Of a stretch of 64,000 nt of DNA, positions 12,257-25,765 are shown piece after piece. Position 1 is the stretch's first letter. Each line of letters starts with the position of its first letter. This stretch comes from Stomorhina lunata. Its lineage: Eukaryota; Arthropoda; Insecta; Diptera; Rhiniidae. The DNA lies in contig OW121744.1 in NCBI GenBank assembly GCA_933228675.1, forward strand, positions 101,911,622-101,975,621, given 5' to 3'. Below the pieces are notes generated by a model that saw nothing but the letters and a program-made list of their open reading frames with translations, searched no databases and was not told where the DNA came from. The position numbers were made by a program, and so were the translations under genes.

Positions 12257-13775
12257 TCGCGAAATATAAATGACCGTTATTGTACTTATTTTGTAGATTT
12301 CTTTCTTTCACATCCTGTCCTGCTTTAAATTGAATTTATTTTAACAAATTAATTTGGCTTGATAAAATTCTTATTATCCCTTTTTTCTTCCACATAAAAC
12401 CCCAATAAAATCTATTTAACAAATTTTAATTTAACGCTAAGGTAAATATATTTATATAGTTAACAATTGTATTTTATAAAATTTTTACAATAACTTCATT
12501 ATTGTCCAAGTAGTTCTCAATTATCCTATACATTTTTAGCCATTCCCAGTCATTGTTAAATTAGCCAGGGATGGGATAAAAAATTTCGTAGAAAAGAGCT
12601 TACAATAAAAATTGTAGCGAAATACAATTGTGGCTTTAAATAATTTTTGTTCAATTTCAATTTTTTTCTTTTAGGTTTTTTTGGGAAATTATTTGTTGGC
12701 GTTGCTTGAAAAAATAGGAAAAGAATGGTGGAAATGTAGGAAATTTTTTTTAACTATTTTCTGATAGTATTTGGTTGCAACTTGCAACATCCTTTTTCTA
12801 TTTGGTTTTTTATGGTGAATCCTGTTTTTTTTTTTTGTTACGCGCTTGACTAAATTTTTGCTTCGTTAAGCAACCAAAATAATAATTTTTCTCTTTTTTA
12901 ACATTTTATTTTATATATTTTTCTTTTTTTTGGGGGGGGGGGGGGGGGGGGTTTTGGTAACAGGGAAACGCTGGCAGCTTTTTACGTGTTAAGATTGTGA
13001 ATGTGGAAAAAATTTATTGAAAACCAATGAAGATCATTTTTGAAAAGTTAGCAAAATTTCTGGAAAGCTAACTCCAAACTGCCCAGAAAAAGAATTATTT
13101 AAACTTTTTTAAAAGCAGGTCATTTCTAACCCTTTACATATGCTACAAATTCCTTGGCAACATCAAAGCTTTTTCTTATTTTTTTCACTTAATTCTAAAA
13201 ACACCATAAAAAGCCTTAAAACTCATAATTTCCACCATAAAGTAACCTCCTTTATATATAAATACCTTCTAGCCAATGTTGCCAATTTATAACTACCCCC
13301 TCCCTTTTTTCCCTCCAGCCCCAACCCTAGCCATATCATCATCATTGTTCTCAGTTAACTCAAGTGAAAATTATCATTTCCACCAACTAAATTTGGTTAC
13401 AAACGCAACATCAACTGATATTTTTGCTGCCAAAAAAATCCCTTAAATTCATGAAAATATACAAAAAAAAAAAAGTAGTCAAAAGTAAACCCAAAACCTC
13501 ATAATTTTCAAACAGAATTTGGTGGCGAAAAGTATCCAAAAATTACAAAAAACAGAAATTAAAGACTTTAGAGGAAATTTCAAATGTTGCTACAGATTTA
13601 TGATATTTTAGGAATGACATCTTTTCTTTTTGGAAATTGTCTAAATTGTGCTAAAACAGCAGAAATTGTTATTTCTTTATCCTTGTTATAAGGATACATT
13701 GTTATCCTTAAAATGTATTTTATCCCTTAAATGTTATGCAGTTAGTGTTTTAATTTTTGAGAAGTGATTATTAAT
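12257..13775. other. AT-rich sequence with a 20-G homopolymer
   Basis: No gene seen. The notable element is an uninterrupted run of 20 G at 12932-12951, in sequence otherwise nearly devoid of G+C. The rest is AT-rich with no recognisable protein on either strand. Confidence 0.55.
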
Positions 13776-14246
13776 TTACACCTTTTTCTATAAAAAATTT
13801 TATATGAAAAATTTTCTATAAGAAATTTTTATATGAAAAATGTTCCATAAAAAATTTTATATGAAAAATGTTCCATAAAAAAATTTTATTTAAAAAATTG
13901 TCTATAAAAAATTTTATATGAAAAATTTTCTATAAAAAAATTGTATATAAAAAATTTTCTATAAAAAATTTTTATATGAAAAATTTTCTAAAAAAAATTT
14001 TATATGAAAATTTTTTTAAAAAATTTTTATTTAAAAATTTTTTAAAAAAAAAATTTATATCAAAAATTTTTATATGAAAAATTTTCTATAAAAAATTTTT
14101 ATATGAAAAATTTTTATATTAAAAATTTTCTGTAAAAATATTTTATATAAAAAATTTTCTAAAAAAAAATTTATATGAAAAATTTTCTATAAAAAATTTT
14201 CATAAAAAAAATTTTCTATAAAAAATTTTCATAAGAAAAATTTTCT

Positions 14247-14406
14247 TCAAAAAGAAGTGTATTTGCATTTGATCCCAAATCTGTTACATTTATTTATTAA
14301 TATAACAGACCAATTTATTGATAAAAAGCCAAAAAATGTTTGCGGAGAAACCAAATTCCTCGACGAGTTTTGATGGTTGGTTAAGCCATCTCTTCAGGAG
14401 GATTAT
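14247..14406 (+). repeat. Unique segment inside satellite, copy 2 (inverted)
   Basis: This is an inverted, slightly diverged copy of the segment at about 7125-7285. It starts with AAAAAGAAGTGTATTTGCAT and ends with CATCTCTTCAGGAGGATTAT. Compared with copy 1 it has small changes, including loss of the CGCGTTTCG stretch. The two copies in opposite satellite contexts suggest the segment moved together with satellite DNA. Confidence 0.85.
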
Positions 14407-14499
14407 ATGAAAAATTTTCTTTAAAAACTTTTATATAAAAAATTTTCTATAAAAAATTTTTTATATGAAACATTTTCTATAAAAAATTTGTATATAACT

Positions 14500-15175
14500 T
14501 TTATATAGAAATGTCTTCCTATCGTCAACTTTTCTATAGAAATGTCTTCCTATCGTCAACTTTTCTATAGAAATGTCTTCCTATCGTCAACTTATCTATA
14601 GAAATGTCTTCCTATCGTCAAATTTGCTATAGAAATGTCTTCCTATTGTCAACTTTTCTATAGAAATGTCTTCCTATCGTCAACTTTTCTATAGAAATGT
14701 CTTCCTATCGTCAATTTTCCTATAGAAATGTCTTCCTATCGTCAAATTTGCTATAGAAATGTCTTCCTATTGTCAACTTTTCTATAGAAATGTCTTCCTA
14801 TCGTCAACTTTTCTATAGAAATGTCTTCCTATCGTCAATTTTCCTATAGAAATGTCTTCCTATTGTCAAATTTTCTATAGAAATGTCTTCCTATTGTCAA
14901 CTTTTCTATAGAAATGTCTTCCTATCGTCAACTTTTCTATAGAAATGTCTTCCTATCGTCAACTTTTCTATAGAAATGTCTTCCTATCGTCAACTTTTCT
15001 ATAGAAATGTCTTCCAATCGTCAACTTTTGTATAGAAATGTCTTCCTATCGTCCACTTTTCTATATAAATGTCTTCCTATCGTCAACTTTTCTATAGAAA
15101 TGTCTTTGTATCGTCAACTTTTCTATAGAAATGTCTTCCTATCGTCAACTATTCTATAGAAATGTCTTCCTAAAA
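14500..15175 (-). repeat. Satellite C block 1 (31-bp unit)
   Basis: About 21 copies of a 31-bp unit with core TTTCTATAGAAA and linker TGTCTTCCTATCGTCAAC. It is sharply embedded in satellite E. Variants such as AAATTTGCTATAG recur at intervals, showing multi-unit duplication. It is the reverse complement of the array at 24571-25765. Confidence 0.95.
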
Positions 15176-17544
15176 AATGTTTATAAGAAAAGTTTTCTAT
15201 AAAAAATTTCTATGTGAAAAATTTTCTATAAAAAATTTTATAAGAAAATTTTTCTAAAAAAAAATTTCTATAAAAAATTTTCTATAAAAAAAATTTCTAT
15301 AAAAAATTTTCTATAAAAAATTTTTATATGAAAAATTTTCTATAAAAAATTTTTAGATGAAAAATTTTCTATAAAAAAATTTTATATGAAAAATTTTCCA
15401 TAAAAAATTTATATTTAAAAAATTTTTATACGAAAAATTTTCTATAAAAAATTTGTACATGAAAAATTTTCTATTAAAAATTTTTTATATGAAAAATTTT
15501 CTAAAAAAAAAAAACTTTTTTATAGAAAATTTTTCATATAAACATTTTTGATAGAAAATTTTTCTATAAACATTTTTAATACGAAAAACTTTCTATACAA
15601 ATTTAAAAAAAAAAATGTTCTATAAAAAACTTTTATATGAAAAATTTTGTGTAAAAAATTTTTATATGAAAAATTTTCTATATAAAATTTTTATATGAAA
15701 AATTTTCTATAAAAACTTTTATATGAAAAATTTGCTATAAAAATTTTTATATGAAAAATTTTCTGTAAAAAATTTTTAAATGAAAAATATTCTATAAAAA
15801 ATTTTATATGAAAAATTTTTATATGAAAAATTTTCTATAAAAAATTTTTATAAGGAAAATTTTCTATAAAAAATTTTTATATGAAAAATTTTCTATAAAA
15901 ATTTTTATATGAAAAATTTTCTATAAAAAATTTTTATATGAAAAATTTTCTATAAAAAATTTTTATAAGGAAAATTTTCTATAAAAAATTTTTATATGAA
16001 AAATTTTCTATAAAAATTTTTATATGAAAAATTTTCTATTAAAAATTTTTATATGAAAAATTTTTTATAAAAAATTTTTATATGAAAAATTTTCTATAAA
16101 AAATTTTTATATGAAAAATTTTCTATAAAAAATTTTTATATGAAAAATTTTCTATAAAAACTTTGTATATGAAAAATTTTCCATAAAAAATTTTTATATG
16201 AAAATTTTTCTATAAAAAATTTTTATATGAAAAATTTTCTATAAAAAATAAAAACTTTTTTATAGAAAATATTTCATATAAAAATTTTTGATAGAAAATG
16301 TTTCTATTAAAATTTCTAATATGAAAAACTTTCCAATAAAAATTTTTAAATGAAAAATTTTCTATAAAAAAATTTTAAATGAAAAATTTTTCTATAAAAA
16401 TTTTTAAATGAAAAAATTTTCTATAAAAAATTTTTAAATGAAAAATATTCTATAAAAAATTTTATATGAAAAATTTTCTATAAAAATTTTCTATAAAAAA
16501 TTTTTTTATGAAAAATTTTGTATAAAAAATTTTTATATAAAAAATTTCTATGTGAAAAATTGTATATAAAAAATTTTTAAATGAAAAATTTTCTATAAAA
16601 AATTTTTAAATAAAAAATTTTTGTATGAAAAATTTTTATATGAAAAATTTTCTTTAAAAATTATCTATAAAAAAATTTTATATGAAAAATTTTCTATAAA
16701 AAAAAATTTTATAAAAAATTCAAATATGAAAAATTTATACATAAAAAATTTTCTATTAAAAATTTTTTATATGAAAAATTTTCTAAAAACAAAAAACTTT
16801 TTTATAGAAAATTTTTCATATAAACATTTTGGATAGAATATTTTTCTATAAACATTTTTAATATGAAAAACTTTCTATAAAAATTTTTTAAAAAAAATTT
16901 TCTATAAAATATTTTTATATGAAAAATTTTCTATAAAAAATTTTTATATAAAAAATTTTCTATAAAAAATATTTATATGAAAAATTTTCTATAAAGAATT
17001 TTTATATGAAAAATTTTCTATAAAACAATTTTTATATGAAAAATTTAATATAAAGAATTTTTATATAAAAAATTTTCTATAAAAATTTGTATATGAAAAA
17101 TTTTGATATGAAAAATTTTCTATAAAAAAAATTTAATATGAAAAATTTCCTATAGAAAAATTTTAAATGAAAAATTTTCTATAAAAAATTTTTATATGAA
17201 AAATTTTCTATAAAAAATTTTTATATTTAAAAAATGTTTATATGAAAAATTTTCTAAAAAAATTTTTATATGAAAAATTTTCTAAAAAAATTTTTATATG
17301 AAAAATTTTCTATAAAAAATTTTATATAAAAAATTTTTGTATGAAAAATTTTCTATTAAAAAATTTTTATGAAAAATTTTCTATCAAAAATGTTTTTATG
17401 AAAAATTTTCTAAAAAAATTTTTATATAAAAAATTTTCTATAAAAAATTTTATATGAAAAATTTTCTATAAAAAATTTTTAGATGAAAAATTTTCTAAAA
17501 AAAAATTTTATATGAAACATTTTCTATAAAAAATTTGTATATGA

Positions 17545-17785
17545 ACCTATTGTCAACTTTTCTATAGAAATATCTTCCTATCGTCAACTTTTCTTTAGAA
17601 AATGTCTTCCTATCGTCAACTTTTCTATAGAAATGTCTTCCTATCGTCAACTTTTCTATAGAAATGTCTTCCTATCGTCAACTTTTCTATAGAAATGTCT
17701 TCCTATCGTCAACTTTTCTATAGAAATGTCTTCCTATCGTCAACTTTTCTATAGAAATGTCTTCTTATCGTCAACTTTTTTCTAT
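17545..17785 (-). repeat. Satellite C block 2 (31-bp unit)
   Basis: About eight nearly identical copies of the same unit as block 1, again bounded on both sides by satellite E. The two blocks have the same orientation, so the E/C/E arrangement may itself be a higher-order duplication. Confidence 0.93.
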
Positions 17786-18160
17786 AAGAAATTTGTATAT
17801 GAAAAATTTTCTATAAAAAATTTGTATATGAAAAATTTTCTATAAAAAATTTTCTGTGAAAAATTTTCTATAAAAAATTTTTATATGAAAAATTTTCTAT
17901 AAAAAATTTTTATATGAAAAATTTTCTATAAAAAATTTTTATATGGAAAATTTTCTTTAAAAAATTTTTATATGGAAAATTTTCTATAAAAAATTTTTAT
18001 ATGAAAAATTTTCTATCAAAAATTTTTATATGAAAATTTTTCTATAAAAAATTTTTATATGAAAAAGTTTTATATGAAACATTTTCTATAAAAAAATTTT
18101 ATATGAAAAATTTTCTATAAAAAATGTTTATATGAAATATTTTCTATAAAAAATTTTAGT

Positions 18161-19675
18161 ATTAAAAGTGGTTACGTGTTGAATTAAGTGTTTAAAATTG
18201 TTTATTTAAAATTCCCAAAATATCTTAAAAAATCTTGGATTAGTTCTCCAACATCTGCTTAATGATCCTTTATCTTTCTATCTCGCCATTTGACCTTATT
18301 GGCTCCACTTGAGCTTATTTTCGAATCCCTTTGGTTTTGATTTTTTTTCGGTTTGTCATCATCATACCAAACAAAATTAGTAAATTATTTAGTTTAAATG
18401 TAATTAGGTTAATGTTTCCAAAACTTTTCTATTACAAAGATTATGACTAATTTTTACATTTTGGGAACAAAGCCAAAAGTTAGCTAAAATAGTAGATAAA
18501 TAATTAAGTAAATTTAGAAAAAATTTAAATTTCAAATTTTATACTATTTTTTTAGAAAAGCTCTTAATTACTTAAAAGAGGAGAAATGCCCATAAAATTC
18601 TCTAAAAAGGGATTAATTTCAACTTAAAAAGCTATTCAATGATTTAAAGTTTCCAAAAATTAACCTAAAACTATGGAAAATTAAACTTAATTTATTTTCA
18701 GGATTTTAAAAATAGATTAAGGTTTTCTTTTATATTTCTCTGTCTTTTTTGATATAATTAAAAAGCATTTTTGCTTTTAATTCCTAAAATCTAGATAATT
18801 ATAGTAAAAGTAATAGCAATAATTCTTCTTTCAAATCCTCTTCTTTTTTTAGTTAACATTTTTAATCTTTACGTTTCATTAAATCAAAAAAAAAAAGAAA
18901 AAAATTTTACAATTTATAATGTTTCTATTTTAACAATTGCGAACATCTAAGCCATTTATTAAATAAATTTTCCCTTTATTTCTTTGTTTTCCTGCTCAGT
19001 TTCGGTATTATCTTGTGTAATCTTCATAACCGGAAATGAAAATCTCATTTTATTTATTTCATCATAAACTATTCACCTTTTACACTCAGAGTGTGAAGAA
19101 AACTGCAGCTGCTAACGGTAACTGCTACCCGATTTTATTTTGGTCAGTTTAACCGAAACGAAGTTTAAATTTACAGTTACAATTACAAATGCTACAACAA
19201 CAGTAACAGCAACAATAACATCAACGAAAACCACAAAACCCTTTTATGGTTTAATACTCATACACTTTTACACTTCCAAACAGTTTCACACTCTCTATCT
19301 CCCTCTAATTCTCTCACACACACACACCTTTTCTTATAACTGCCATTCATTGCATATTTTTGGGGGTTTTTGTTTCTGGGTGTTGAGGTTTTTGGCTCGT
19401 TTTCTTCATTTCATGTAGCAAAAGTTAATTATTTCGCCATTAATTGTTGGTCTAAATAAAAGGAATCCTCGTAAATGAAATAAAATTTTAGCCAAGGGAT
19501 TTTTATAAATGATTTATCGAATATTTTTCTTTTTTTATTTAAAGCTGGATGTTATGGATTTTTGGAATTATTTATATTTTTGGGAAATTTTAAATGAAAA
19601 ATTTAAAACAAAAATGTAAATCCATAAATGAGATTGCAAAAAAATAATTATTTTTGTTACGGACCAACACTTGGT
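18161..19675. other. AT-rich sequence, no gene supported
   Basis: No convincing gene. The open frame at 19140-19418 is low-complexity (ACA-rich, then CACACA) with no recognisable domain. Near 19655 a short match to the 3' end of the LINE at 30045 (GGACCAACACT) may be a tiny remnant. Confidence 0.5.
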
Positions 19676-22425
19676 GATTCTATAGAAAATTTTTCATGTA
19701 AAATTTTTGTATGGAAAGTTTTTCATATAAACATTTTCTATAGAAAATTTTTCATATAAAAATTTTCTATAGAAAATTTTTCCTATAAAATTTTCTATAC
19801 AAAAATTTTTCATATAAAAATTTGTTATAGACAATTTTTCATAAAAAATTTTTTATAGAAAATTTTCTGTAGAAAATTTTTTATATACAATTTTTTTTTT
19901 GTAAAAATTTCCTATAGAAAATTCTTCATATAAAAATTTTCTATAGAAAATTTTTCATATAAATATTTTTTATAGAAATTTTTTCATATTAACATTTTTA
20001 ATAGAAAATTTTTATCAGAAAATTTTTCATATAAAAATTTTTAATGGAAAATTTTTCGTATTAAAATTTTTTATAGAAAATTTTTCACATAATTTTCAAT
20101 TAAAAATTTTCATATGAAACATTCATATGAAAATTTTTCATACTAGCACTTTTGAAAAAAATTTTCATAAAAAAATTTTTTATAGAAAATTTTTCATATA
20201 AAAATTTTTTATAGAAAATTTTTCAATAAAATCTCCTTTTATATAAAATTTTTCATATAAACATTTTTTATTCAAAATTTAGCAAATAAAAATTTTGATA
20301 GAAAATTTTTCAGATAAAAATTTTAATAAAAAAATTTTTATAGAAAATTTTTCATATAAAATTTTTTTTTCATATAAAAATTTTCTTATAGAAAATTTTT
20401 TATCAAAAAATTTTATATAAAATTTTTCATATAAAAATTTTTTTAGAAAATTTTTCAAATAAAAATTTTTTATAGAAAATTTTTCATGTAAACATTTTTT
20501 ATAGAAAATTTTTCATAAAAAAATTTCCATATAAAAAATTTTCCATATAAAAATTTTCTATAGAAAATGTTCTATATAAAAATTTTCTATAAAAAATTAT
20601 TCAAAAAAAAATTTTTCATATAAAAATTTTTATAGAAAATTTTTCTTATACAATATTTTTTAGAAAATTTTTCATATAAAAATATTTCTTAGAAAATTTT
20701 TCGTATAAAAATTTTTTATAGAAATTTTTCGTATAAAAATTTTTTATAGAAATTTTTCGTATAAAAATTTTTAATAAAAAATTTTTCAAATAAAAATGTT
20801 TTATAGAAAATTTTTCATATAAACATTTTTTATAGAAAATTTTTCTTATAAATTTTTTTTTTTTTAATTTTTCGTGTAAAAATTTTTTTGTAGAAAATTT
20901 TTCATATAAAAATTATTTAAAGAAAATTTTTCATATAAAAATTTTTCATAAAAAATTTTTCATATAAAAATTTTTTATAGAAAATTTTTCAATAAAATCT
21001 CTTTTTATATAAATTTTTTCATATAAAAATTTTTTATAGAAAATTTAGCAAATAAAAATTTTGATAGAAAAGTTTTCATACAAAAATTTTAATAAAAAAT
21101 TTTTTATAGAAAATTTTTTCATATAAAAATTTTTCATATAAAAATTTTTTATAGAAAATTTTCATATAAAAATTTTCTATAGAAAATTTTTATATGAAAA
21201 ATTTTTTTATATAAAAATTTTCTATAAAAGATTTTTCATATAAAAATTTTCTATAGAAGATTTTTCATATACAAATTTTCTATAGAAAATTTTTCATAAA
21301 AATTTTAAAAATTTTCATATAAAAAAATTCTTATAGAAAATCTTTCATTAAAAAATTTTTATATAAAATTTTTCATATAAAAATTTTTTTAGAAAATTTT
21401 TCATATAAAAATTTTTTTAGAAAATTTTTCAAATAAAAATTTTTTATTGAAAATTTTTCATGTAAACATTTTTTATAGATAATTTTTAATAAAAATTTTT
21501 TTTTTAGAAAATATTTCATAAAAAAAATTTCTATAGAAAGTTTTCAATATAAAAATTTTCTATAGAAAATTTTCCATATAAAAATTTTTATAGAAAATTT
21601 TTCTAATAAAATTTTTTTTTAAAAATTTTTCATATAAAAATTTTTTATAGGAAATTTTTCAAATAAAAATTTTTTAAACAAAATTTTTCATATAAAATTT
21701 TTTTATATAAAATTTTTCATATAAAAATTTTTTATGTAAAATTTTTCATATAAAAGTTTTTTAGAGAAAATATTTCATATAAAAATGTTTATAGAAAATT
21801 TTCATATAAAAATTTTTATAGAAAAATTTTCATATAAAAATTTGTTTTAGAAAATTTTTTATAAAAAATTTTTTAATAGAAAATTTTTCATAAAAAAATT
21901 TTTTATAGAAATTTTTTCATATAAAAATTTTTTATAGAACATTTTTCACATAAAACTTTTTTATAGAAAATTTTTCATATAAAAATTTTCTATTGAAAAT
22001 CCTTGATATAAAAATTTTTTTTAGAAAATTTTTCATATAAAAATTTTTTATATACAAATTTTTTATAGAAAATTTTTCATACAAAAATTTTTTACGGAAA
22101 ATTTTTCATAGAAAATTTTTCATATAAAATTTTTTTATAGAAAGTTTTTCATTTTAATTTTTTATAGAAAATTTTTCTTATAAACATTTGTATAGAAAAT
22201 TTTTCATATAAAAATTTTTTTACAAAATTTTTCATATAAAAATTTTTTATAGACAATTTGTCGTACAAAATTTTTTTATTTAAAAATTTTTAATAGAAAA
22301 TTTTTGATGTAAAATTTTTTTAGTAGATTTTTTATTTAAAAATTTTTTATAGAAAATTTTTCATTAAAAATTTTTTTATAGAAAATTTTTCATTAAAATT
22401 TTTTTATAGAAAATTGTTCGTAATA
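19676..22425 (-). repeat. Satellite E in reverse-complement orientation
   Basis: About 2.7 kb of degenerate ~30-bp units of the type GAAAATTTTTCATATAAAAA with TTTTTTATA, the reverse complement of satellite E at 13776-18160. A segment containing AATAAAATCTC and then TTAGCAAATAAAAATTTTGA occurs near 20223-20310 and again near 20990-21070, so a block of about 770 bp appears duplicated. Confidence 0.9.
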
Positions 22426-22428
22426 AAA

Positions 22429-22790
22429 GCGCAAATTTGCGCAATTGTTTGTAAATGAATTTTAGTTATTGAGGTCTCTTGTAGTTATTGTTTTGAATTT
22501 TGGGACGAAAAAGGTAAGATTATTTTAAAAATTTATGTTTCTATACTAGTATCACTATTTCCAAATTTCTTTATAACTTACAAAAAATCACTTTACATAA
22601 TTTTTATTTTAAAAAGGCGCAAATTTGGGCATTTATGTATAAATAGATTTTAATTCTGAAAGTCTTTCTTAATTTGGTTTTTAATTTTAAGACGAAAAAG
22701 CTAAGATTTTTCTCAAAATTTTAGTTTTTATTTTTGTATCACAATTTCCAAATTTCCTCATAACCCATAAAATCAAGGATTTAAATAAAA
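22429..22790 (+). repeat. Diverged tandem duplication, 188-bp unit
   Basis: Two adjacent diverged copies of a ~188-bp sequence start at GCGCAAATTTG (22429 and 22617). They share GACGAAAAAGSTAAGATT and CCAAATTTC blocks in the same order. The unit length is near that of a nucleosome repeat. No coding potential seen. Confidence 0.75.
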
Positions 22791-23570
22791 ATTCTTTTTT
22801 TGTTCGCTAAAATTCTAATTTTTATGGCTTCTTCACAACCGTAAAATAATATCTAATGATTTTAATGATGATTATGCTGCTGCTCTATTATGGCAGTGAT
22901 GAAGAGGTACTTGATGCTAAAAATTAGGAAAAACTTTCAAAAATAAGAAGAGGAAAAACTCCTACAAAAACACCCTCAAACTCAATAATTTAAACTCATT
23001 ACTCAAATTTCAACGCGTATAATTTTTCTAACGTTTCTATTTTTTCTTCCTATAATAAATGAAAATGTTGCCATAATTTTTTATATAAATTTCATAAGCA
23101 AAAAAAAATATTAACTGAAAGTTTCAAGTTCTTTGCAAATGACTTGAGTGAAGAAACACAGAAGAAATGTTTTTCTTTTAGCATAAGTCGCTCAAAAAAC
23201 AACACAAAAAACAGAGGAAGTTTCTTTTTACTAATTTTTCTTTAACAAACAACAACAAAAAAATGGCGAAATGAAAAACCATAAAGTGAAAAAAAACTAA
23301 GTTTTCAAAAAAGGCACAAGCACAGCCAAATTTATAATTCATACACAAACACATAGACACACACACACACTCAAAAATGAACAGCATTTCCAGAGAAAGA
23401 AGCAAAAAATTGCCAAGTGTAGCTTTTTATAAAATGTTAACAAATTATAATAATAGACAAATGACTTATGATTGCATTTTGCAACGCACTCCTCCTTTTA
23501 CACTTTTACACACAGACACATACATACGTACACTTACTAAAACATTTCTTTCGCACATTTAAAAACTTAC
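22791..23570. other. AT-rich sequence, no gene supported
   Basis: Overlapping open frames on both strands (23178-23562) are low-complexity and unlike any protein I recognise. A short CA run lies near 23350-23370. Nothing else seen. Confidence 0.5.
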
Positions 23571-24125
23571 AGTGGCACAATTTTGCCTAAAGTATTCTCA
23601 ATAAAACATATTTATTTAAAAACAAAGCAAGTTTGCGCAAAGGATTTTTAATACATCATATTACTAAGATTCTTAGGCAGTTTCCGTTTTTTTATTTTAT
23701 AGCGAATGGAATCAGGATGAAGGTTGAAGGAAGGAAAGGGCGTAGTGCAGGTGGACATTTAATTTAAATTTTTTGACTTCATAGGTATCCTCACTAAAAA
23801 ATATTTATTTCAAAATTAAGCAAGTTTGGGCAAAAAATTTTTAATACATTATATTACTAAGATTCTTAGGCAGTTTTGGTTTTTTATTTTGTTACAAATG
23901 GAACTAGGATTAAGATTTGAGGAGGAAAGGGAGTGGTGCAAATGAAAATTCAATTAATATTTTTTGATGTCATATGTATCCTCACTAAAAACTATCTTTT
24001 TCAAAATAAAGCAAGTTTCAGCAAATGACTTTTAATACATTCTATTACTAAGATTCTTAGGCAATTTTGGTTTTTATCTTGTCAGGGATGGAAACAGGAT
24101 GAAGCTTTGGGGAGAAATATTTAGG
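23571..24125 (+). repeat. Tandem repeat, ~192-bp unit, ~2.8 copies
   Basis: The segment TTACTAAGATTCTTAGGCA occurs at 23661, 23854 and 24045, giving spacings of 193 and 191 bp. Each is preceded by a diverged AAAGCAAGTTTG and followed by a purine-rich GGAAAGGG stretch and ATCCTCACTAAAAA. It is a short, diverged nucleosome-length satellite unrelated to the 31-bp families. Confidence 0.85.
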
Positions 24126-24570
24126 GAGTTGTGCTTTCTGCTATTTGCAGTATTCTACAGACATATTTATGTAGGATGATCAAATTGCCAAGTATTTATG
24201 AAATTTTAACCAAACAAATGTCTTTGTCCACCCACTGTGCAATGTTAGAAAATATATTTTCATGTTAGTGATTATTATTTATTGTAGTAGCACGACTAGT
24301 TGAGTTGCTGATGAGAAGGACGATGACGGAAAAAAACATAATTTTGATGGGTGTTATTTTTCGTTGAAAAATTTTTGTTTTAGAACATTTTTCGAAGGTA
24401 TTATAAGTTTAAATTGAGTTAAGTAACAATTATTGGTAAATGATTTGAATTATTAAATTTATGATAAGGGTCTGTCAGAGCACACTTTTTGGCTAAAGAT
24501 CTTTAATTTCATTGAAGATCTCTAAACAAGAGAAGGTATTGAAATTATTATTGGTACTAACACTAAATTT
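24126..24570. other. AT-rich sequence, no feature seen
   Basis: No gene or repeat recognised between the ~192-bp repeat and satellite C. Confidence 0.45.
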
Positions 24571-25765
24571 CTATAGAAAAATTGACGATAGGAAGGCATT
24601 TCTATAGAAAAGTTGACGATACGAAGACATTTTTATAGAAAAGTTGACGATAGGAAGACATTTCTATAAAAATGTTGACGATAGGAAGACATTACTATAG
24701 AAAAGTTGACGATAGGAAGACATTTCTATAGAAACGTTGACGATAGGAAGACATTCTATAGAAAAGTTGACGACAGGAAGACATTTCTATAGAAAAGTTG
24801 ACGACAGGAAGACATTTCTATAGAAAAGTTGACGACAGGAAGACATTTCTATAGAAAAGTTGACGACAGGAAGACATTTCTATAGAAAAGTTGACGACAG
24901 GAAGACATTTCTATAGAAAAGTTGACGACAGGAAGACATTTCTATAGAAAAGTTGACGACAGGAAGACATTTCTATAGAAAAGTTGACGACAGGAAGACA
25001 TTTCTATAGAAAAGTTGACGACAGGAAGACATTTCTATAGAAAAGTTGACGACAGGAAGACATTTCTATAGAAAAGTTGACGACAGGAAGACATTTCTAT
25101 AGAAAAGTTGACGACAGGAAGACATTTCTATAGAAAAGTTGACGACAGGAAGACATTTCTATAGAAAAGTTGACGACAGGAAGACATTTCTATAGAAAAG
25201 TTGACGACAGGAAGACATTTCTATAGAAAAGTTGACGACAGGAAGACATTTCTATAGAAAAGTTGACGATAGGAAAACATTTCTATAGAAAAGTTGACGA
25301 CAGGAAGACATTTGTATAGAAAAGTTGACGATAGGAAGACTTTACTATAGAAAAGTTGACGATAGGAAGACTTTACTATAGAAAAGTTGACGATAGGAAG
25401 ACTTTACTATAGAAAAGTTGACGATAGAAAGACATTTCTATAGAAAGGTTGACGATAGGAAGACTTTACTATAGAAAAGTTGACGATAGGAAGACTTTAC
25501 TATAGAAAAGTTGACGATAGGAAGACTTTACTATAGAAAAGTTGACGATAGGAAGACTTTACTATAGAAAAGTTGACGATAGTAAGACTTTACTACAGAA
25601 AAGTTGGCGATAGGAAGACTTTACCATAGAAAAGTTGATGATAGGAAGACATTTCTATAGAAAAGTTGACAATATGAAGACTTTACTATAGAAAAGTTGA
25701 GGATAGGAAGACATTTCTATAGAAAAGTTGACGATAGGAAGACATTTCTATAGATGATAGGATTT
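24571..25765 (+). repeat. Satellite C in opposite orientation
   Basis: About 38 copies of the 31-bp unit with core TTTCTATAGAAA and linker AGTTGACGACAGGAAGACA. Three sub-blocks are visible: GACGATAGG copies at the left, a very uniform GACGACAGG run (about 24760-25260), and a CTTTACTATAG variant run (about 25330-25630) that breaks the palindrome. Neighbouring units resemble each other most, as expected of local unequal exchange. Confidence 0.96.

Larger units (their letters stand above)
13776..18160 (+). repeat. Satellite E, degenerate ~29-bp array with C blocks
   Basis: About 4.4 kb of degenerate units of about 28-31 bp (29 measured in the regular part near 16080-16113), of the type TATATGAAAAATTTTCTATA followed by an A run and T run. 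Units vary by A/T run length and by loss of the CTATA step. Two homogeneous blocks of satellite C (14500-15175 and 17545-17785) and the embedded unique segment (14247-14406) interrupt it. The reverse-complement family is at 19676-22425. Open frames such as 16621-16836 are repeat translations only. Confidence 0.9.

Noticed and set aside
16621..16836. 71-codon open frame in satellite E
   Set aside because: It is a repetitive translation (repeated YEKF / IKNF-type words) of the satellite only.
19140..19418. 92-codon open frame
   Set aside because: It comes from an ACA-rich and CA-rich tract, with no recognisable protein or splice context.
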